NCBI GenBank assembly: GCA_019359695.1
Contig: JAHHGV010000063.1
Coordinates: forward strand, 1-39,789
Direction: 5' to 3'
DNA length: 39,789 bases
Origin: Brasilonema angustatum HA4187-MV1
GTDB taxonomy: Bacteria > Cyanobacteriota > Cyanobacteriia > Cyanobacteriales > Nostocaceae
Shown in pieces: positions 1 to 9,200 of this stretch; the first letter of the stretch is position 1; the number at the start of each line of letters is the position of its first letter. A program made the position numbers and the translations under genes. The notes beneath the pieces are model-generated. The model ran no database searches. It saw nothing but the letters and a program-made list of their open reading frames with translations, and was not told where the DNA came from.

Positions 1-125
1 GTGGGCATCTCTCGACAAATGTTTCCGGATTTGTAATTCTACATCCATTGCTCTGCTTACCTTCCAGAGTTTTCTATCCATGATTCTTTTATTCAGAATA
101 CCCGGAAAGTGACAGAAGAGGGATA
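1..125 (-). mobile_element. Partial IS end with transposase start (left window edge)
   Basis: Bases 1-125 are an exact reverse complement of 39664-39788. On the minus strand an ORF opens at 81 and runs off the window edge for 27 codons, beginning MDRKLWKVSRAMDVELQIRK. The outer end reads TATCCCTCTTCTGTCACTTT on the minus strand, about 44 bases upstream of that ATG, as expected for a terminal inverted repeat. The rest of the element is outside the window, so the family cannot be assigned. Confidence 0.75.
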
Positions 126-130
126 ATGAG

Positions 131-211
131 AAAATACGGAATCACGAGATTTTCAACCCTGTTAAGCGTTCCTTGCTATATGTCCTAATAGAGTTGGCGA
201 CTGCTATAGAT
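131..211 (+). repeat. Direct repeat copy 1 flanking the TPR fragment
   Basis: The last 38 bases (174-211) are nearly identical to 626-663, with two visible differences. The upstream 40 bases are also recognisably similar to those before the second copy. The two copies bracket the TPR fragment in the same orientation. They look like ends of a mobile or repeated element, but I cannot name it. Confidence 0.6.
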
Positions 212-487
212 GAAAACTACATTGATGCTTACTATGAGCGAAGTATAGCCCGCTTTGCCCGCCAGAAATATGAGGATGCGATTAAAGATTGCGATCGCGT
301 GATTAAGCGCGATCCTAACTATGCCCAAGCATACGAAAATAAAGGTAACGCTTTCTTGGCTTTGAAAAAGAAAGTAGAAGCAAAGCAGGCTTTTGAGCAA
401 GCGGCTAAAATCTATTTTCAAAAACAGGAGAACACCAGCTTGCAACGAGTGCAGCAAATCATTGCTGGGATTGCCGTCGCAAAATAG
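173..487 (+). pseudogene. TPR-protein fragment, probably 5'-truncated
   Basis: This frame of about 104 codons holds one clear tetratricopeptide unit (residues ~14-70; YYERSIARFARQKYEDAIKD, then DPNYAQAYENKGNAFLALKK), followed by a short helical tail. Its first 13 codons lie inside a sequence repeated at 626-663, so the original start has probably been replaced by the repeat. No Shine-Dalgarno sequence precedes the apparent TTG start. TPR units mediate protein-protein contacts, but nothing here says which partner. The fragment sits between an IS end and the 3' end of the first kinase gene. I read it as the remnant of a longer TPR protein; an intact small TPR protein is possible. Confidence 0.55.
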
Positions 488-569
488 AAATATGAATTAG
501 GGGATTACGCAAAGCAAGGGACGCGACTAGCACGTATAGCCGTTACTAGGTAAATTAGGATATGAACTT

Positions 570-663
570 ATGAAAAAATACCCACATTACCAGACTTTTA
601 AGCCTGTTAAAAGTTAAGAGTTCTTTGCTACATGTCCTAATAGAGTTGGCGACAGCTATAGAT
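570..663 (+). repeat. Direct repeat copy 2
   Basis: This is the second copy of the sequence at 131-211. It ends 13 bases before the stop codon of the kinase gene on the other strand. The stretch 488-676 holds no gene. Confidence 0.55.
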
Positions 664-676
664 AGAGATTTTTTAA

Positions 677-2722
677 TCAATGCAAGTTAGCATCCCAAAT
701 TGCAATGTAAATTTGGTCTTCTGAATTGCGTTCTATCGACCCTTTTAGTCCACCAACATTAAAAGAGTATTGATTCGTTTTCCGATTGTATACTTGTTGC
801 AATCCTTGCTTAATATTACCAGAAGCACTACCCCCTAGCATTCCCTGTAGTGTGTTCTGCATCACCTCCGGTGCAACAGATTGGGCAAATGAGACTTCTG
901 TTTGGCGTAGCGTTTTTGTTTGACGATCAAACAAATAACCAAGATCAAAGCGGTTTGGATCACGCTGGTAAAGGTAAGCACGAGTTCTCCCAAACGCACC
1001 TCTTGAAACCTTAGTTGGCTTTCCTAAAGCTGCTGTAACTGTATCTTCTGAAGAACCAACAGGAAATGCAGGAACATCACTACTACTGGTTTTTGGAATT
1101 GCAAGACTTTGTTTTTCCGGCTGTGGAGGTGGAGTGGAAGCCTCTGGAGTTGAGATCACATTAGGAGAAGTAGCTGGTTGTTCCGTTTTTTGTGGTGTAG
1201 ATTGTTGTTGTGATTTTTGTGGTGTAGCTGGTTGTTCCGCTTTTTGTGGTGTAGATTGTTGTTGTGGTTTTTGCTGTTTAGCTGGTTGTTCCGCTTTTTG
1301 CGGTGTAAATTGTTGTTGTGGGATAGATTCTTGCGGTATGCTTTGTTGTGGTGGAGTAGAAGTAATTGGAGTTTGCAATTCTTCAGGGACTTGTTGTTCT
1401 GGTACAGGCTCAATTGTTGATAACTGTGATTTCGAGTCAGGAACAACTGAGGGTGAAGCAGATATATAAGCTTCTGGTTGTTGTTGCGATCGGCTGGGTG
1501 CAATCACAACTTGTTCTGGTGTAGTAACTCTCCTATGTCTACGTATCCTAGCTTGAGAAGTAGGAGTTGGGGACGGTGTCGCAGGGGTTGGATTTGTTTC
1601 GTTAGCTGCTGGAACCTCTGTAGAGGTGGGCGATGTTGCAACGGGAACTTCAGACGATTGACGATTTATATTGCCAATAGCTACTCCACCAATCAAACTA
1701 CCTACAACCAAACTGCCTACAATCCAAGCAGGTTTTTGCCAGTTTGCTGGAGTGGAAGAAGTTGGAATCACAGCAGGTTTGCGAGTGGACGGTATTGCTG
1801 GTTGAGTATACTGTGATGAGTATGATCCACCAGAATTTGTAGTCCGTAGGGGTACTGTCGGTTGAGAGGCTGCTGTTGGTTCCACCGTAGGCACAGAAGT
1901 TGCAGATCTCAAAGCGTAAAGCATTTTGCTGGCAGTAGTGTAGCGATCGCCTGCAAGTGGCTTAATTGCCTGATTGAGTATCATCACCAAGTTTTGGGAT
2001 ACTTGAGGAGCTAGGTGGTGCCATGTTACTTGATCAGTTTGAGGATCTGTTTGTAGTTCACTTGGGTATTTACCAGTGAGCAAGTAAATTGCCGTCATAC
2101 CTAAACTATAAATATCACTGGCGTAAACTGGGCGTCCAACAGCTTGCTCATTCGGCATATAGCCTGGTGTACCAATAATCAGTGATTGTACGGGATATCC
2201 TCCAGGACTCACCACTGAACGTATTGTTTCTTTGACAGCACCAAAATCAATTAAGACAGGTTTGCCATCCGAGGAGCGGATAATGATGTTGTCCGGTTTA
2301 ATATCCCGATGAATAATCCCTTTACTGTGAACATAATCCAATACGGACAGCAAACTCAATAAGATTTGCCTAACAGTCGTTTCGCCCAGTGCCCCTTGTG
2401 ACTTAACTACGTGTGCTAGAGTTTCACCTTGAATCCATTCTTGAACAAGGTAAAATTGCCCTGTTTCAGAAAAGTAGGCAAATAGTTTGGGAATTTGGTC
2501 ACTACCTTCGCCCAGATACTCCAGGGTTGCAGCTTCTCGTTCAAATCGGTTTTGGATAACTTGATAAGTTTGCGGGTTGTTGATTACGGGTTTGAGTTGC
2601 TTAATGACACAGCGACGGCGAGAAGGCATATGAGTATCTTCCGCCAAAAAAGTTTCACCAAACCCACCGGCACCGAGTACCTGGAGAACTTGATAGCGAT
2701 TGTTCAGCAGCTTAGTTGTCAT
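677..2722 (-). CDS. Membrane-anchored Ser/Thr protein kinase, PknB/Hanks type
   Basis: This 681-residue protein has an N-terminal Hanks-type kinase domain (~10-275). The glycine loop is GAGGFGETF (17-25), the ATP lysine is K41, the catalytic loop is HRDIKPDN with D140, DFG starts at D159, and GTPGYMPNEQA is the activation segment. All catalytic residues are present. A proline/threonine-rich linker leads to one transmembrane helix (WIVGSLVVGSLIGGVAIG, about residue 335). A long P/Q/T/K-rich stalk follows, with a repeated TPQKAEQPA-type unit (roughly 1180-1320 in DNA). The last ~120 residues (SSEDTVTAALGKPTKVSRGA onward) form a compact domain of unassigned type that should lie outside the cytoplasm. 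The ATG at 2722 is fixed by alignment with the paralogue at 12049-13383. It is monocistronic, behind a leader shared with that paralogue. The ligand and targets are unknown. Confidence 0.93.
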   Translation of the reverse strand: MTTKLLNNRYQVLQVLGAGGFGETFLAEDTHMPSRRRCVIKQLKPVINNPQTYQVIQNRFEREAATLEYLGEGSDQIPKLFAYFSETGQFYLVQEWIQGETLAHVVKSQGALGETTVRQILLSLLSVLDYVHSKGIIHRDIKPDNIIIRSSDGKPVLIDFGAVKETIRSVVSPGGYPVQSLIIGTPGYMPNEQAVGRPVYASDIYSLGMTAIYLLTGKYPSELQTDPQTDQVTWHHLAPQVSQNLVMILNQAIKPLAGDRYTTASKMLYALRSATSVPTVEPTAASQPTVPLRTTNSGGSYSSQYTQPAIPSTRKPAVIPTSSTPANWQKPAWIVGSLVVGSLIGGVAIGNINRQSSEVPVATSPTSTEVPAANETNPTPATPSPTPTSQARIRRHRRVTTPEQVVIAPSRSQQQPEAYISASPSVVPDSKSQLSTIEPVPEQQVPEELQTPITSTPPQQSIPQESIPQQQFTPQKAEQPAKQQKPQQQSTPQKAEQPATPQKSQQQSTPQKTEQPATSPNVISTPEASTPPPQPEKQSLAIPKTSSSDVPAFPVGSSEDTVTAALGKPTKVSRGAFGRTRAYLYQRDPNRFDLGYLFDRQTKTLRQTEVSFAQSVAPEVMQNTLQGMLGGSASGNIKQGLQQVYNRKTNQYSFNVGGLKGSIERNSEDQIYIAIWDANLH

Positions 2723-2999
2723 GCTCCATTATCTCAGATCTCATTCGGATAGAATATAACGCAGCCCAACAGGACAGTGTACAGTTGCCTGAGGTCTTAC
2801 GAGATAAAGGCAAGGATAATGGTTTACTAAATCCCTGGCAGGGACTTAAATCAACCAAGAAACTCTTACCTAAAATACTTCCCCTTTACAAATGTATACC
2901 AAATCCTAGACGATTACAGGAAGCGCATGTGTTCCACTTTGAGAACTGTGTTTTTGGGCAAAGCGACTTGGCATCAGTTTATTGTTCAAACCGCTGTAT
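2723..2999 (-). promoter_or_regulatory. Conserved leader of kinase gene 1, with palindrome at 2832-2844
   Basis: About 270 bases upstream of the kinase ATG align by eye with 13384-13650 upstream of the second kinase. A perfect 13-bp palindrome TCCCTGGCAGGGA (2832-2844) starts exactly 110 bases from the ATG in both loci. The leader also keeps an AT-rich TATATTCTATCC block near the gene. An open frame on the other strand (2716-3027) has no family features and I do not call it. From 3000 to 3219 I see only the hairpin at 3081-3113. Confidence 0.55.
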
Positions 3000-3080
3000 T
3001 TGTTTTCTCGTGTTGCCATATGGTTAATTTTGGACGATTTTTAAGCGATCAGCAACTTATGAAAAGATGATTGAGAAAAG

Positions 3081-3113
3081 CGACGAATTTACCTATTTTC
3101 GTTAAATTCGTCG
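3081..3113. repeat. Perfect hairpin upstream of the 3232 gene
   Basis: CGACGAATTTA (3081-3091) pairs with TAAATTCGTCG (3103-3113) around an 11-base loop. There is no clear U-tract on either side, so an operator or RNA structure is as likely as a terminator. Confidence 0.5.
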
Positions 3114-3231
3114 GAGAAAGTTTGCCCCGACAGATTTAATTCACACGATGATCAATTTGTACAGCGCGTAAGTCTTATAATAGTGACTGTATGAATGTGC
3201 TGGGGAATCTGGTGTCCAGTTGGAGCAATTG

Positions 3232-3693
3232 ATGCCATCAGTAGAGGATATTGAGAAGATCAAGACTAAGCTTGGGGTGACAAAGCTGACAGTTGTGGTT
3301 GACTTTGATCAGCTTAAAATTCAAATCCGTAAGGGTGGTAAAGTGACTTTTATCGATGCCTTGGAAAGTGCGATTCGCAGCTTTATTGAGGATGGAAATG
3401 ACACTCAAAGTCCAGTTGGCGTTATTGAACTTGAACCGGAGACATTCGATTTACCTTCAGATGCCGATCGCGCCAAAGTCAGCGAAGCTATTCGTGGCTA
3501 TATGAATCTACCCTCTGCCGAGATCACGTTGCTGCATAAAGACAGCGATTTTAAATATCCTCCTCAGCAGGGAGAAAGCATTGAGGAGAATTGGATCTTT
3601 TTGTTATCGCTGTCGGATCTCTGCTATAACTGGTTCTGGGCGATTGTTGACCGAAAGGGGATTAACAAGACCTATAATTATGGCTTTGGTTAA
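3232..3693 (+). CDS. Hypothetical protein, family not recognised
   Basis: I do not recognise this protein. It is about 153 residues, soluble in appearance, with no signal peptide or membrane segment. A TTG start at 3220 is possible, but the ATG at 3232 has GGAG six bases upstream and is preferred. The N-terminus has a helix then a beta-like stretch (GVTKLTVVVDFDQLKIQIRK). The C-terminal third is aromatic (LCYNWFWAIVDRKG). It contains a HIP1-like GATCGC site and has ordinary cyanobacterial codon use. It stands alone: the divergent kinase leader is upstream and decayed DNA is downstream. A 33-base hairpin lies ~120 bases upstream. Function unknown. Confidence 0.7.
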   Translation: MPSVEDIEKIKTKLGVTKLTVVVDFDQLKIQIRKGGKVTFIDALESAIRSFIEDGNDTQSPVGVIELEPETFDLPSDADRAKVSEAIRGYMNLPSAEITLLHKDSDFKYPPQQGESIEENWIFLLSLSDLCYNWFWAIVDRKGINKTYNYGFG

Positions 3694-3860
3694 AAGCGCA
3701 GACTTCTTGCAAGTGCTGTGGCAGGTAAGTTATTGTGCATTAAAAATGCACAACAGTAGCGAACATTGTTTCTGGGCATCACGCACTTAGCCAATGTTTA
3801 TCATGTTGTGGCAAACGATCACGAAACTGTCATATCTCAATTGGGTCACAATATTTTAGC

Positions 3861-4026
3861 CCACATTCCGCACCTGGTACTGTCACAATCGGTTATTTCG
3901 CAATTTTGAGAAAAATTTAGTTTTTTTTGATACTTTTTGTACTGAAATTTGTCTTCCTGTTCCCAGTTAAGCGTTAAGCGTTCCCTAAAAATCCATAATG
4001 TGACACTTGAGGGTGCGGAATGTAGG
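3861..4026. mobile_element. Candidate MITE with CC(C/T)ACATTCCGCACC ends
   Basis: CCCACATTCCGCACC at the left (3860-3874) is mirrored by CCTACATTCCGCACCC read on the minus strand at the right (4026-4011). A second matching block, TGTCACA, lies further inside both ends. The ~166-bp interior has no ORF. The 3694-3860 flank shows no gene. Family unassigned. Confidence 0.5.
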
Positions 4027-4046
4027 TTTTAGGCAATGGACTGTTA

Positions 4047-4684
4047 TATAAATTTTTGCAAATTGCGACGCTATCGATTTTACTCTTAGCAGCCATAGGA
4101 CTTACGCATGAAAACGAGAAATCAAGGGTTTAGGCAAGGGGTATAGGGGGGCAAGGGTGTAGGTGTTCAAACCCGTGATCCCCCAACAACACGCTTGTGC
4201 TAACTCCTGCACAGACGCTCTTGCAACAAGTCGGGAAACTCGCTTCTGAGCACTGGCTCCCCTTACCCCCTTACACCCTCCCATAACTCAGCATCTCGTT
4301 GCGTAAGTCCTGAGCCAATACGAGTTATGCAGACTTTCCCCGGCTTGCCTCTCTCTTAGCACGCGATGGATTTTTACCCCGGCAATTAGGTTGGGCGATC
4401 GCTTAGTCTTCTCCAATGGCATTATTTTGCTGGTGATGTTATTTCTAGCCATTAATCGTCAGTATAAATATGTTGCCAAACGCCTCAGTCTTGAGAATTT
4501 TGCACCTAGAAGTTCTCTTAGCAAACCGAAAACAGACATAATCAATCAACCAGCACTGGTGGTGGTTGGTCAACTCAATCAAGTCACAGTTTTCGCTCTC
4601 GATTATGTCCGTAGTATTACGGAACTTGTGATAGGTCATCTCTGGTATGATTGCCCAATTTTGAACTTTCAGAGTATTCCTTGA
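4047..4684 (+). pseudogene. Decayed APC-family permease with C-terminal Usp-like domain
   Basis: Translated pieces assemble into one permease. Bases 4047-4095 give FLQIATLSILLLAA. After the MITE, 4318 onward continues NTSYADFPRLASLLARDGFL then PRQLG. A one-base frameshift near 4390 leads to GDRLVFSNGIILL. A large in-frame deletion then joins FLAINRQYKYVAKRLSLENF and a soluble tail containing QPALVVVGQLNQVTVFALDY, typical of the universal-stress-like C-terminus of this permease group. Known family members are ~600 residues, so most of the transmembrane core is missing. The gene cannot make a transporter. The order of events was at least one MITE insertion, one frameshift and one deletion, in unknown sequence. 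Confidence 0.8.
4096..4312. mobile_element. MITE (AGGACTTACGCA family) inserted in permease pseudogene
   Basis: The terminal repeats are AGGACTTACGCA (4097-4108) and TGCGTAAGTCCT (4300-4311). A 5-bp target duplication AGCCA flanks the element (4091-4095 and 4313-4317). Removing the element and one AGCCA restores the permease reading frame exactly. The interior holds GGGGTATAG-type simple sequence and no transposase. Two relatives are at 22380-22500 and 32874-32989. Confidence 0.88.
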
Positions 4685-4750
4685 AATTTTTCAAGTGGCA
4701 TTGCTGTCTCCGCGTCGATCCAGATATGTCATTTTCAAGTTGACAGACTA

Positions 4751-5521
4751 CTAGGGCGTACTCGCTACGGCGCAGGTGTGGTCGAGCAACTCTTCCCCGC
4801 TTCCCCTGTCGCCATGCAGCAAGTTGGCTGTATCGGCTAAAAGGATAAACCCCTCGTTGCCATTCTCAAACTTTACCCCCACTATGACAAGCGTCATAGC
4901 GCTCATGTTGTTTTGCGCTTCATGCTCCTGCAAGAGAAGGAGAAACGGATTGACGTTTCTCAGATCCGTGGAGTAGATGCGTCGCGCCCGGTAGTTATGC
5001 CCGTTCAGCTTGACCGACAGCGCTGCCCAGTCCGTGCCGATGGTGCTTGAATGCAAAAGCAGCGCCGAGCGAGTTTTGGGCGAGATGCAGTCGATATGGA
5101 TATGCAGCTGGTTCTGGCTGCGCCCGTAAGCCGAATTCACTGCCAGGGCTATCTCGTCGCGCCGCAGCTTGCGCCGCAGACGCTGTGATATAAGATCGCG
5201 TGCTTCCCAGGCATATCTCCAGTATTCGGGCACGTTTTTCAATAGTAGAGCCGGGCTCTCGATACCGGAAATGGCTGCGGTTGGGAGCAACAAATATTGC
5301 GCCACGCCTACCTTGTCTTTGAGAAGCGCGTAGCCGTTCTTGAGATCGACGCGGACACAAGGTGCGGGATTGCCGCTATGCTCCTGTTGGGGAACACAAC
5401 GATCATGTACGATATGCCACAACGCATCGCTTTTAAGCCCTATCCCCGTGGAACTCGCACAGTCCGCAAGTAACCCCATAGATAGCGCTAGCGCGAGATT
5501 TCCTATCCAATGCTTAACCAT
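4751..5521 (-). CDS. cdh: CDP-diacylglycerol pyrophosphatase (Cdh-like)
   Basis: This 256-residue protein matches the Cdh family, which hydrolyses CDP-diacylglycerol to phosphatidate and CMP at the membrane. Family landmarks are ALWHIVHDRCVPQQEHSG near the N-terminus, LLLPTAAISGIESP in the middle, and the histidine motif NQLHIHIDCI (HIT-like HxHxD, ~residue 140). The length fits the E. coli enzyme. The N-terminus (WIGNLALALSMGLLADCASS) is a hydrophobic signal or membrane anchor; the Cys is preceded by Asp, a poor lipobox. The DNA is visibly richer in G+C than its neighbours, with runs of CGC codons. Cdh is best known from enterobacteria and other proteobacteria, so I infer horizontal acquisition. 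It stands alone next to repeats, and no partner gene is visible. Confidence 0.85.
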   Translation of the reverse strand: MVKHWIGNLALALSMGLLADCASSTGIGLKSDALWHIVHDRCVPQQEHSGNPAPCVRVDLKNGYALLKDKVGVAQYLLLPTAAISGIESPALLLKNVPEYWRYAWEARDLISQRLRRKLRRDEIALAVNSAYGRSQNQLHIHIDCISPKTRSALLLHSSTIGTDWAALSVKLNGHNYRARRIYSTDLRNVNPFLLLLQEHEAQNNMSAMTLVIVGVKFENGNEGFILLADTANLLHGDRGSGEELLDHTCAVASTP

Positions 5522-5992
5522 TTTTGTTCTCTATTTTGGCTTATTCCCGATACCATTTTCGCTCTTGACCGCTTTTGTGCTTCGGTGGTTTAGCTTCTTC
5601 GCGCCCTCGCCCCGCACCATAGCTGTACTCAGCTTGGTGTCGGGATATAAGGCGGGGAATGACGAAAGCAACCGCAATCAAAGAAAATATAGAGTAAAAA
5701 AGAATACATTATTCTGAGAGTAGAAACGTCTTATGGCTGGTTTGGATCGGTGAGGGCAAGCCTGAATTATCTCCAATTTGGCGTCAGTATCTACTGCCTT
5801 TACCTTAATGATGTTTTCTCACTGGAGTTTAAATGCAGGTATTTTTAAAGCAGCAAGAAAGACTTGTTGGAGGAATTGGATCGAGAGGATGTTGAAGTAC
5901 GATACCAGGCAGTCATCAGGGCGTTGTCATCACAAAATATAGATTCAACTCTCGATGTTTGAGTGTCAATTAAAGTAGTATTTAATACGATA
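5522..5992. other. Non-coding stretch with possible gene scraps
   Basis: There is no intact gene here. Two short plus-strand stretches look coding-like: 5732-5806 (WIGEGKPELSPIWRQYLLPL before a stop) and 5850-5962 (KKDLLEELDREDVEVRYQAV and on to a stop). Both are too short to identify and have no starts or ribosome sites. They may be ends of lost genes. Confidence 0.3.
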
Positions 5993-6082
5993 TATAGCAA
6001 TCCTCAATCATTTATAAACAATCCCTGTTCCCTGTTAAGAGCCCTCATGAGACAATTTACAATCTCATTTAGGACTGCTATA
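5993..6082. mobile_element. Short MITE with TATAGCARTCCT ends (IS630-related)
   Basis: The left end is TATAGCAATCCTCAATCATT. The right end read on the minus strand is TATAGCAGTCCTAAATGAGA. The same end sequence (TATAGCAATCCTAAATCATT) begins at 13741, where it borders an IS630-type transposase remnant, so this ~90-bp element is probably mobilised by that family. It inserted in TA-rich DNA. Confidence 0.65.
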
Positions 6083-6212
6083 TTATCAATACCTTCGCCA
6101 ATTTAGGAGCCTTGGGAATAGAGTTTAGCGAAGGTATTGCCTATAGGTTGGAATTTATTTTGGCACTCGTAGTTATGCTCTTATGGCTTCAGTCGTCTTG
6201 TAAGCTTTTGAC

Positions 6213-9200
6213 TTAACCAAATCCTCCGCCTCCTGGCGTTTCAATCACAAAGACATCGCCTGGATGCATTTGAACCTCAGCTTTGCTAGGAAGGGGTTCG
6301 ATTGTCCCATCACGGTGTTCTAGCCAATTGCGCCCGATCGCGCCAGGTTCGCCACCTTTTAACCCAAACGGTGGCTTTTCGCGATGACCTGATAAAATTG
6401 CAGCAGTCATCGCTTCACGGAATTTAATCCGACGAATGACTCCGTTTCCACCCCTGTGTTTTCCCTTTCCGCCACTATTAGGACGGATAACAAACTCTTC
6501 CACTAAAATCGGGAATCGCCACTCTAGCACCTCCGGATCGGTGAGGCGTGAGTTAGTCATGTGCGTCTGAACAGCATCAGTTCCGTTAAAGGTTGCCCCA
6601 GCACCAGAACCACCACAAATAGTTTCATAATACTGGTGTCGCTCATTGCCAAAGGTGAAATTGTTCATGGTGCCACAAGATGCTGCCATCATACCAAGCG
6701 CACCATACAGGGCATTTGCGATCGCTTGGGACGTTTCAACGTTACCTGCGACGACTGCGGCTGGATATTGCGGATTCAACAGACAGCCCTCTGGAATAAT
6801 AATCTCTAAAGGTTTGAGGCATCCTGCATTCAGGGGAATGTCATCATCAACAAGTGTACGAAAAACATAAAGGACAACCGCTTTGCAAATAGCTATTGGG
6901 GCATTCAAATTTGTAGATTGCTGCCCAGAGGTGCCAGTAAAATCAATACGAGCAGTGCGTTCGCCTCGCTCAATCGTAATCTTGACTTTGATCTCACTTC
7001 CATCATCCATAGAATAAGTAAAGCTGCCATCTTTAAGCACATCAATCACGCGCCGCACTGATTCTTCAGCATTATCTTGGACATGCTGCATGTATGTTTG
7101 CACAGTTGCCAGTTCGTAATGCTCGATCATGCGGGAAAGTTCCTGCACGCCTCGCTCATTAGCGGCGATCTGTGCTTGGAGATCAGCTAAATTTTGAGCG
7201 GAATTGCGAACCGGACAGTTACCTGCGTTCAACAATTCTAGTAATTCTGCTTCTCGAAAACGTCCTTGCTCTACAAGCAAAACGTTATCAAGCAAGATGC
7301 CTTCTTGATTTATAGTGGTGCTGTGTGGTGGCATCGAACCCGGTGTAATTCCGCCGATGTCGGCATGGTGACCACGTGAGGCGACGTAGAACAAAGGAAT
7401 TGCAGCCTGGGAGACAAAAACTGGAGTAATAACTGTGACATCTGGAAGATGCGTACCCCCGTTGTAGGGATTATTAGAAACATAGGCATCACCAGGTTTA
7501 ATTGTATTGCCTTTGGCTTGGATTAAACTAGCCACGCTTTCGCTCATCGAACCAAGATGAACCGGGATATGCGGCGCATTGGCGACGAGTTGTCCGTGTT
7601 GATCAAAAATGGCGCACGAGAAATCGAGCCGTTCTTTAATGTTAACGGAGTAACTTGTGTTTTGCAGCGTGATGCCCATTTCCTCTGCGATCGCCCGCAC
7701 TAAATTGTTGAAAATTTCTAACAGAACGGGGTCGGGGGTAGAAAAAGACTCTGAATGTAACTTACTTGAATTTTGTGCTAAGGTGAAGGATGGATTAGTA
7801 GTTTGATCCTTGATATTACCTTCATCCCTGCTCAAAATTAGGTGATTGCGTGCAGTTAATTCTGCACACCAACCAGGCTCAATCACGTTTGTTCCAGTGG
7901 GTTCGACGATCAAAGCGGCTCCTGTGATGCGATCGCCAGGTCTTAAATCCTCACGCTGATAAACGAGCGTGTCGTGCCAGTTACCTTTGGTGTAAATTTG
8001 TACTGTTGCGATTGCTTCAAGCGGTGTGCTTCTGCTAGATGTAAGCATCGGTTCTTCAAGGTCGATGGTCTGTCCAACCACTTCCACAGAAACCGCTTCC
8101 ACCATCAGTACTTTATCAGGCATCGTGAAGCCGTAACGCTGGTAATAGGCTTGCAAAAACTGATCGCGCATGGAAACCACATTCCCAAAATCTACAACCA
8201 AAGCAGAATCCGTTCCTGCATAGCGTAGATGTACTTTAAGTAGAACGTGGATTTGAGACTCAGCGATCCCCTGTTGAATAATTTCAGTGCGACCTTGAGC
8301 ACTGAGAGTGGCGAGCGTTTGTTTTAGCACAGGTAGTTCGGACTCGGTTAATTGAACTTCCACTGCCTTTTGTTTGAGAGTTCGCACATCCGCCAACCCA
8401 ATGCCATAGGCAGATAACACCCCTGCATAGGGATGAATGAAAATTCGGGTCATGCCTAGCGCTTCTGCAATCAAACAAGCATGTTGTCCGCCAGCACCGC
8501 CGAAACAGCACAAGGTATATTCTGTGACATTATAGCCGCGTTGAATCGAGATTTTCTTAATTGCGTTCGCCATTTTGTTAATCGCGATCGCTAAAAATCC
8601 TTCTGCTACTTGTTCTGGCTTTTGTTGAAAACCAGTTTTTTCACTAATTTCTGCTGCCAATTCGGTAAACTTTTGCCGCACAATCTCAGTGTCTAGGGGC
8701 AAGTTACCTTCATTGCCAAATACAGACGGGAAGAAAGCGGCTTGAAGTTTGCCGATCATCACATTGCAATCAGTGACAGTTAACGAACCGCCTTGACGGT
8801 AACAAGCAGGACCAGGATATGCACCAGCCGATTCAGGACCTACTCGATAGCGAGATCCATCGAAGGAAAGAATCGACCCACCACCCGCCGCCACAGTATG
8901 AATCGACATCATTGGGGCACGCAGCCGCACTCCAGCAACTTCGCTTTCAAATGTGCGCTCGTATTCACCGTTGTAGTGAGAAACATCGGTGGATGTCCCG
9001 CCCATATCAAATCCGATGATTCGGTCAAAACCTGCCATTGCGCTCGTTTTCACAGCTCCAACGATTCCGCCAGCCGGACCTGATAGAATGCTGTCTTTTC
9101 CTTGAAATCGGTTAGCATCAATTAAACCGCCGTTGGATTGCATGAACATGAGTTGGGGCATCGCATCATTCAAGAGCGGACCTTGGAGTTCTGTGGCAAC

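Noticed and set aside
1134-1469. Cys-rich open frame on the plus strand
   Set aside because: It is the complement of the Q/P-rich stalk repeats of the kinase gene; the composition bias alone keeps it open.
2716-3027. Possible plus-strand gene opposite the kinase leader
   Set aside because: The similar region at 13384-13650 is alike in DNA but does not keep this reading frame, so the conservation is not coding on this strand.
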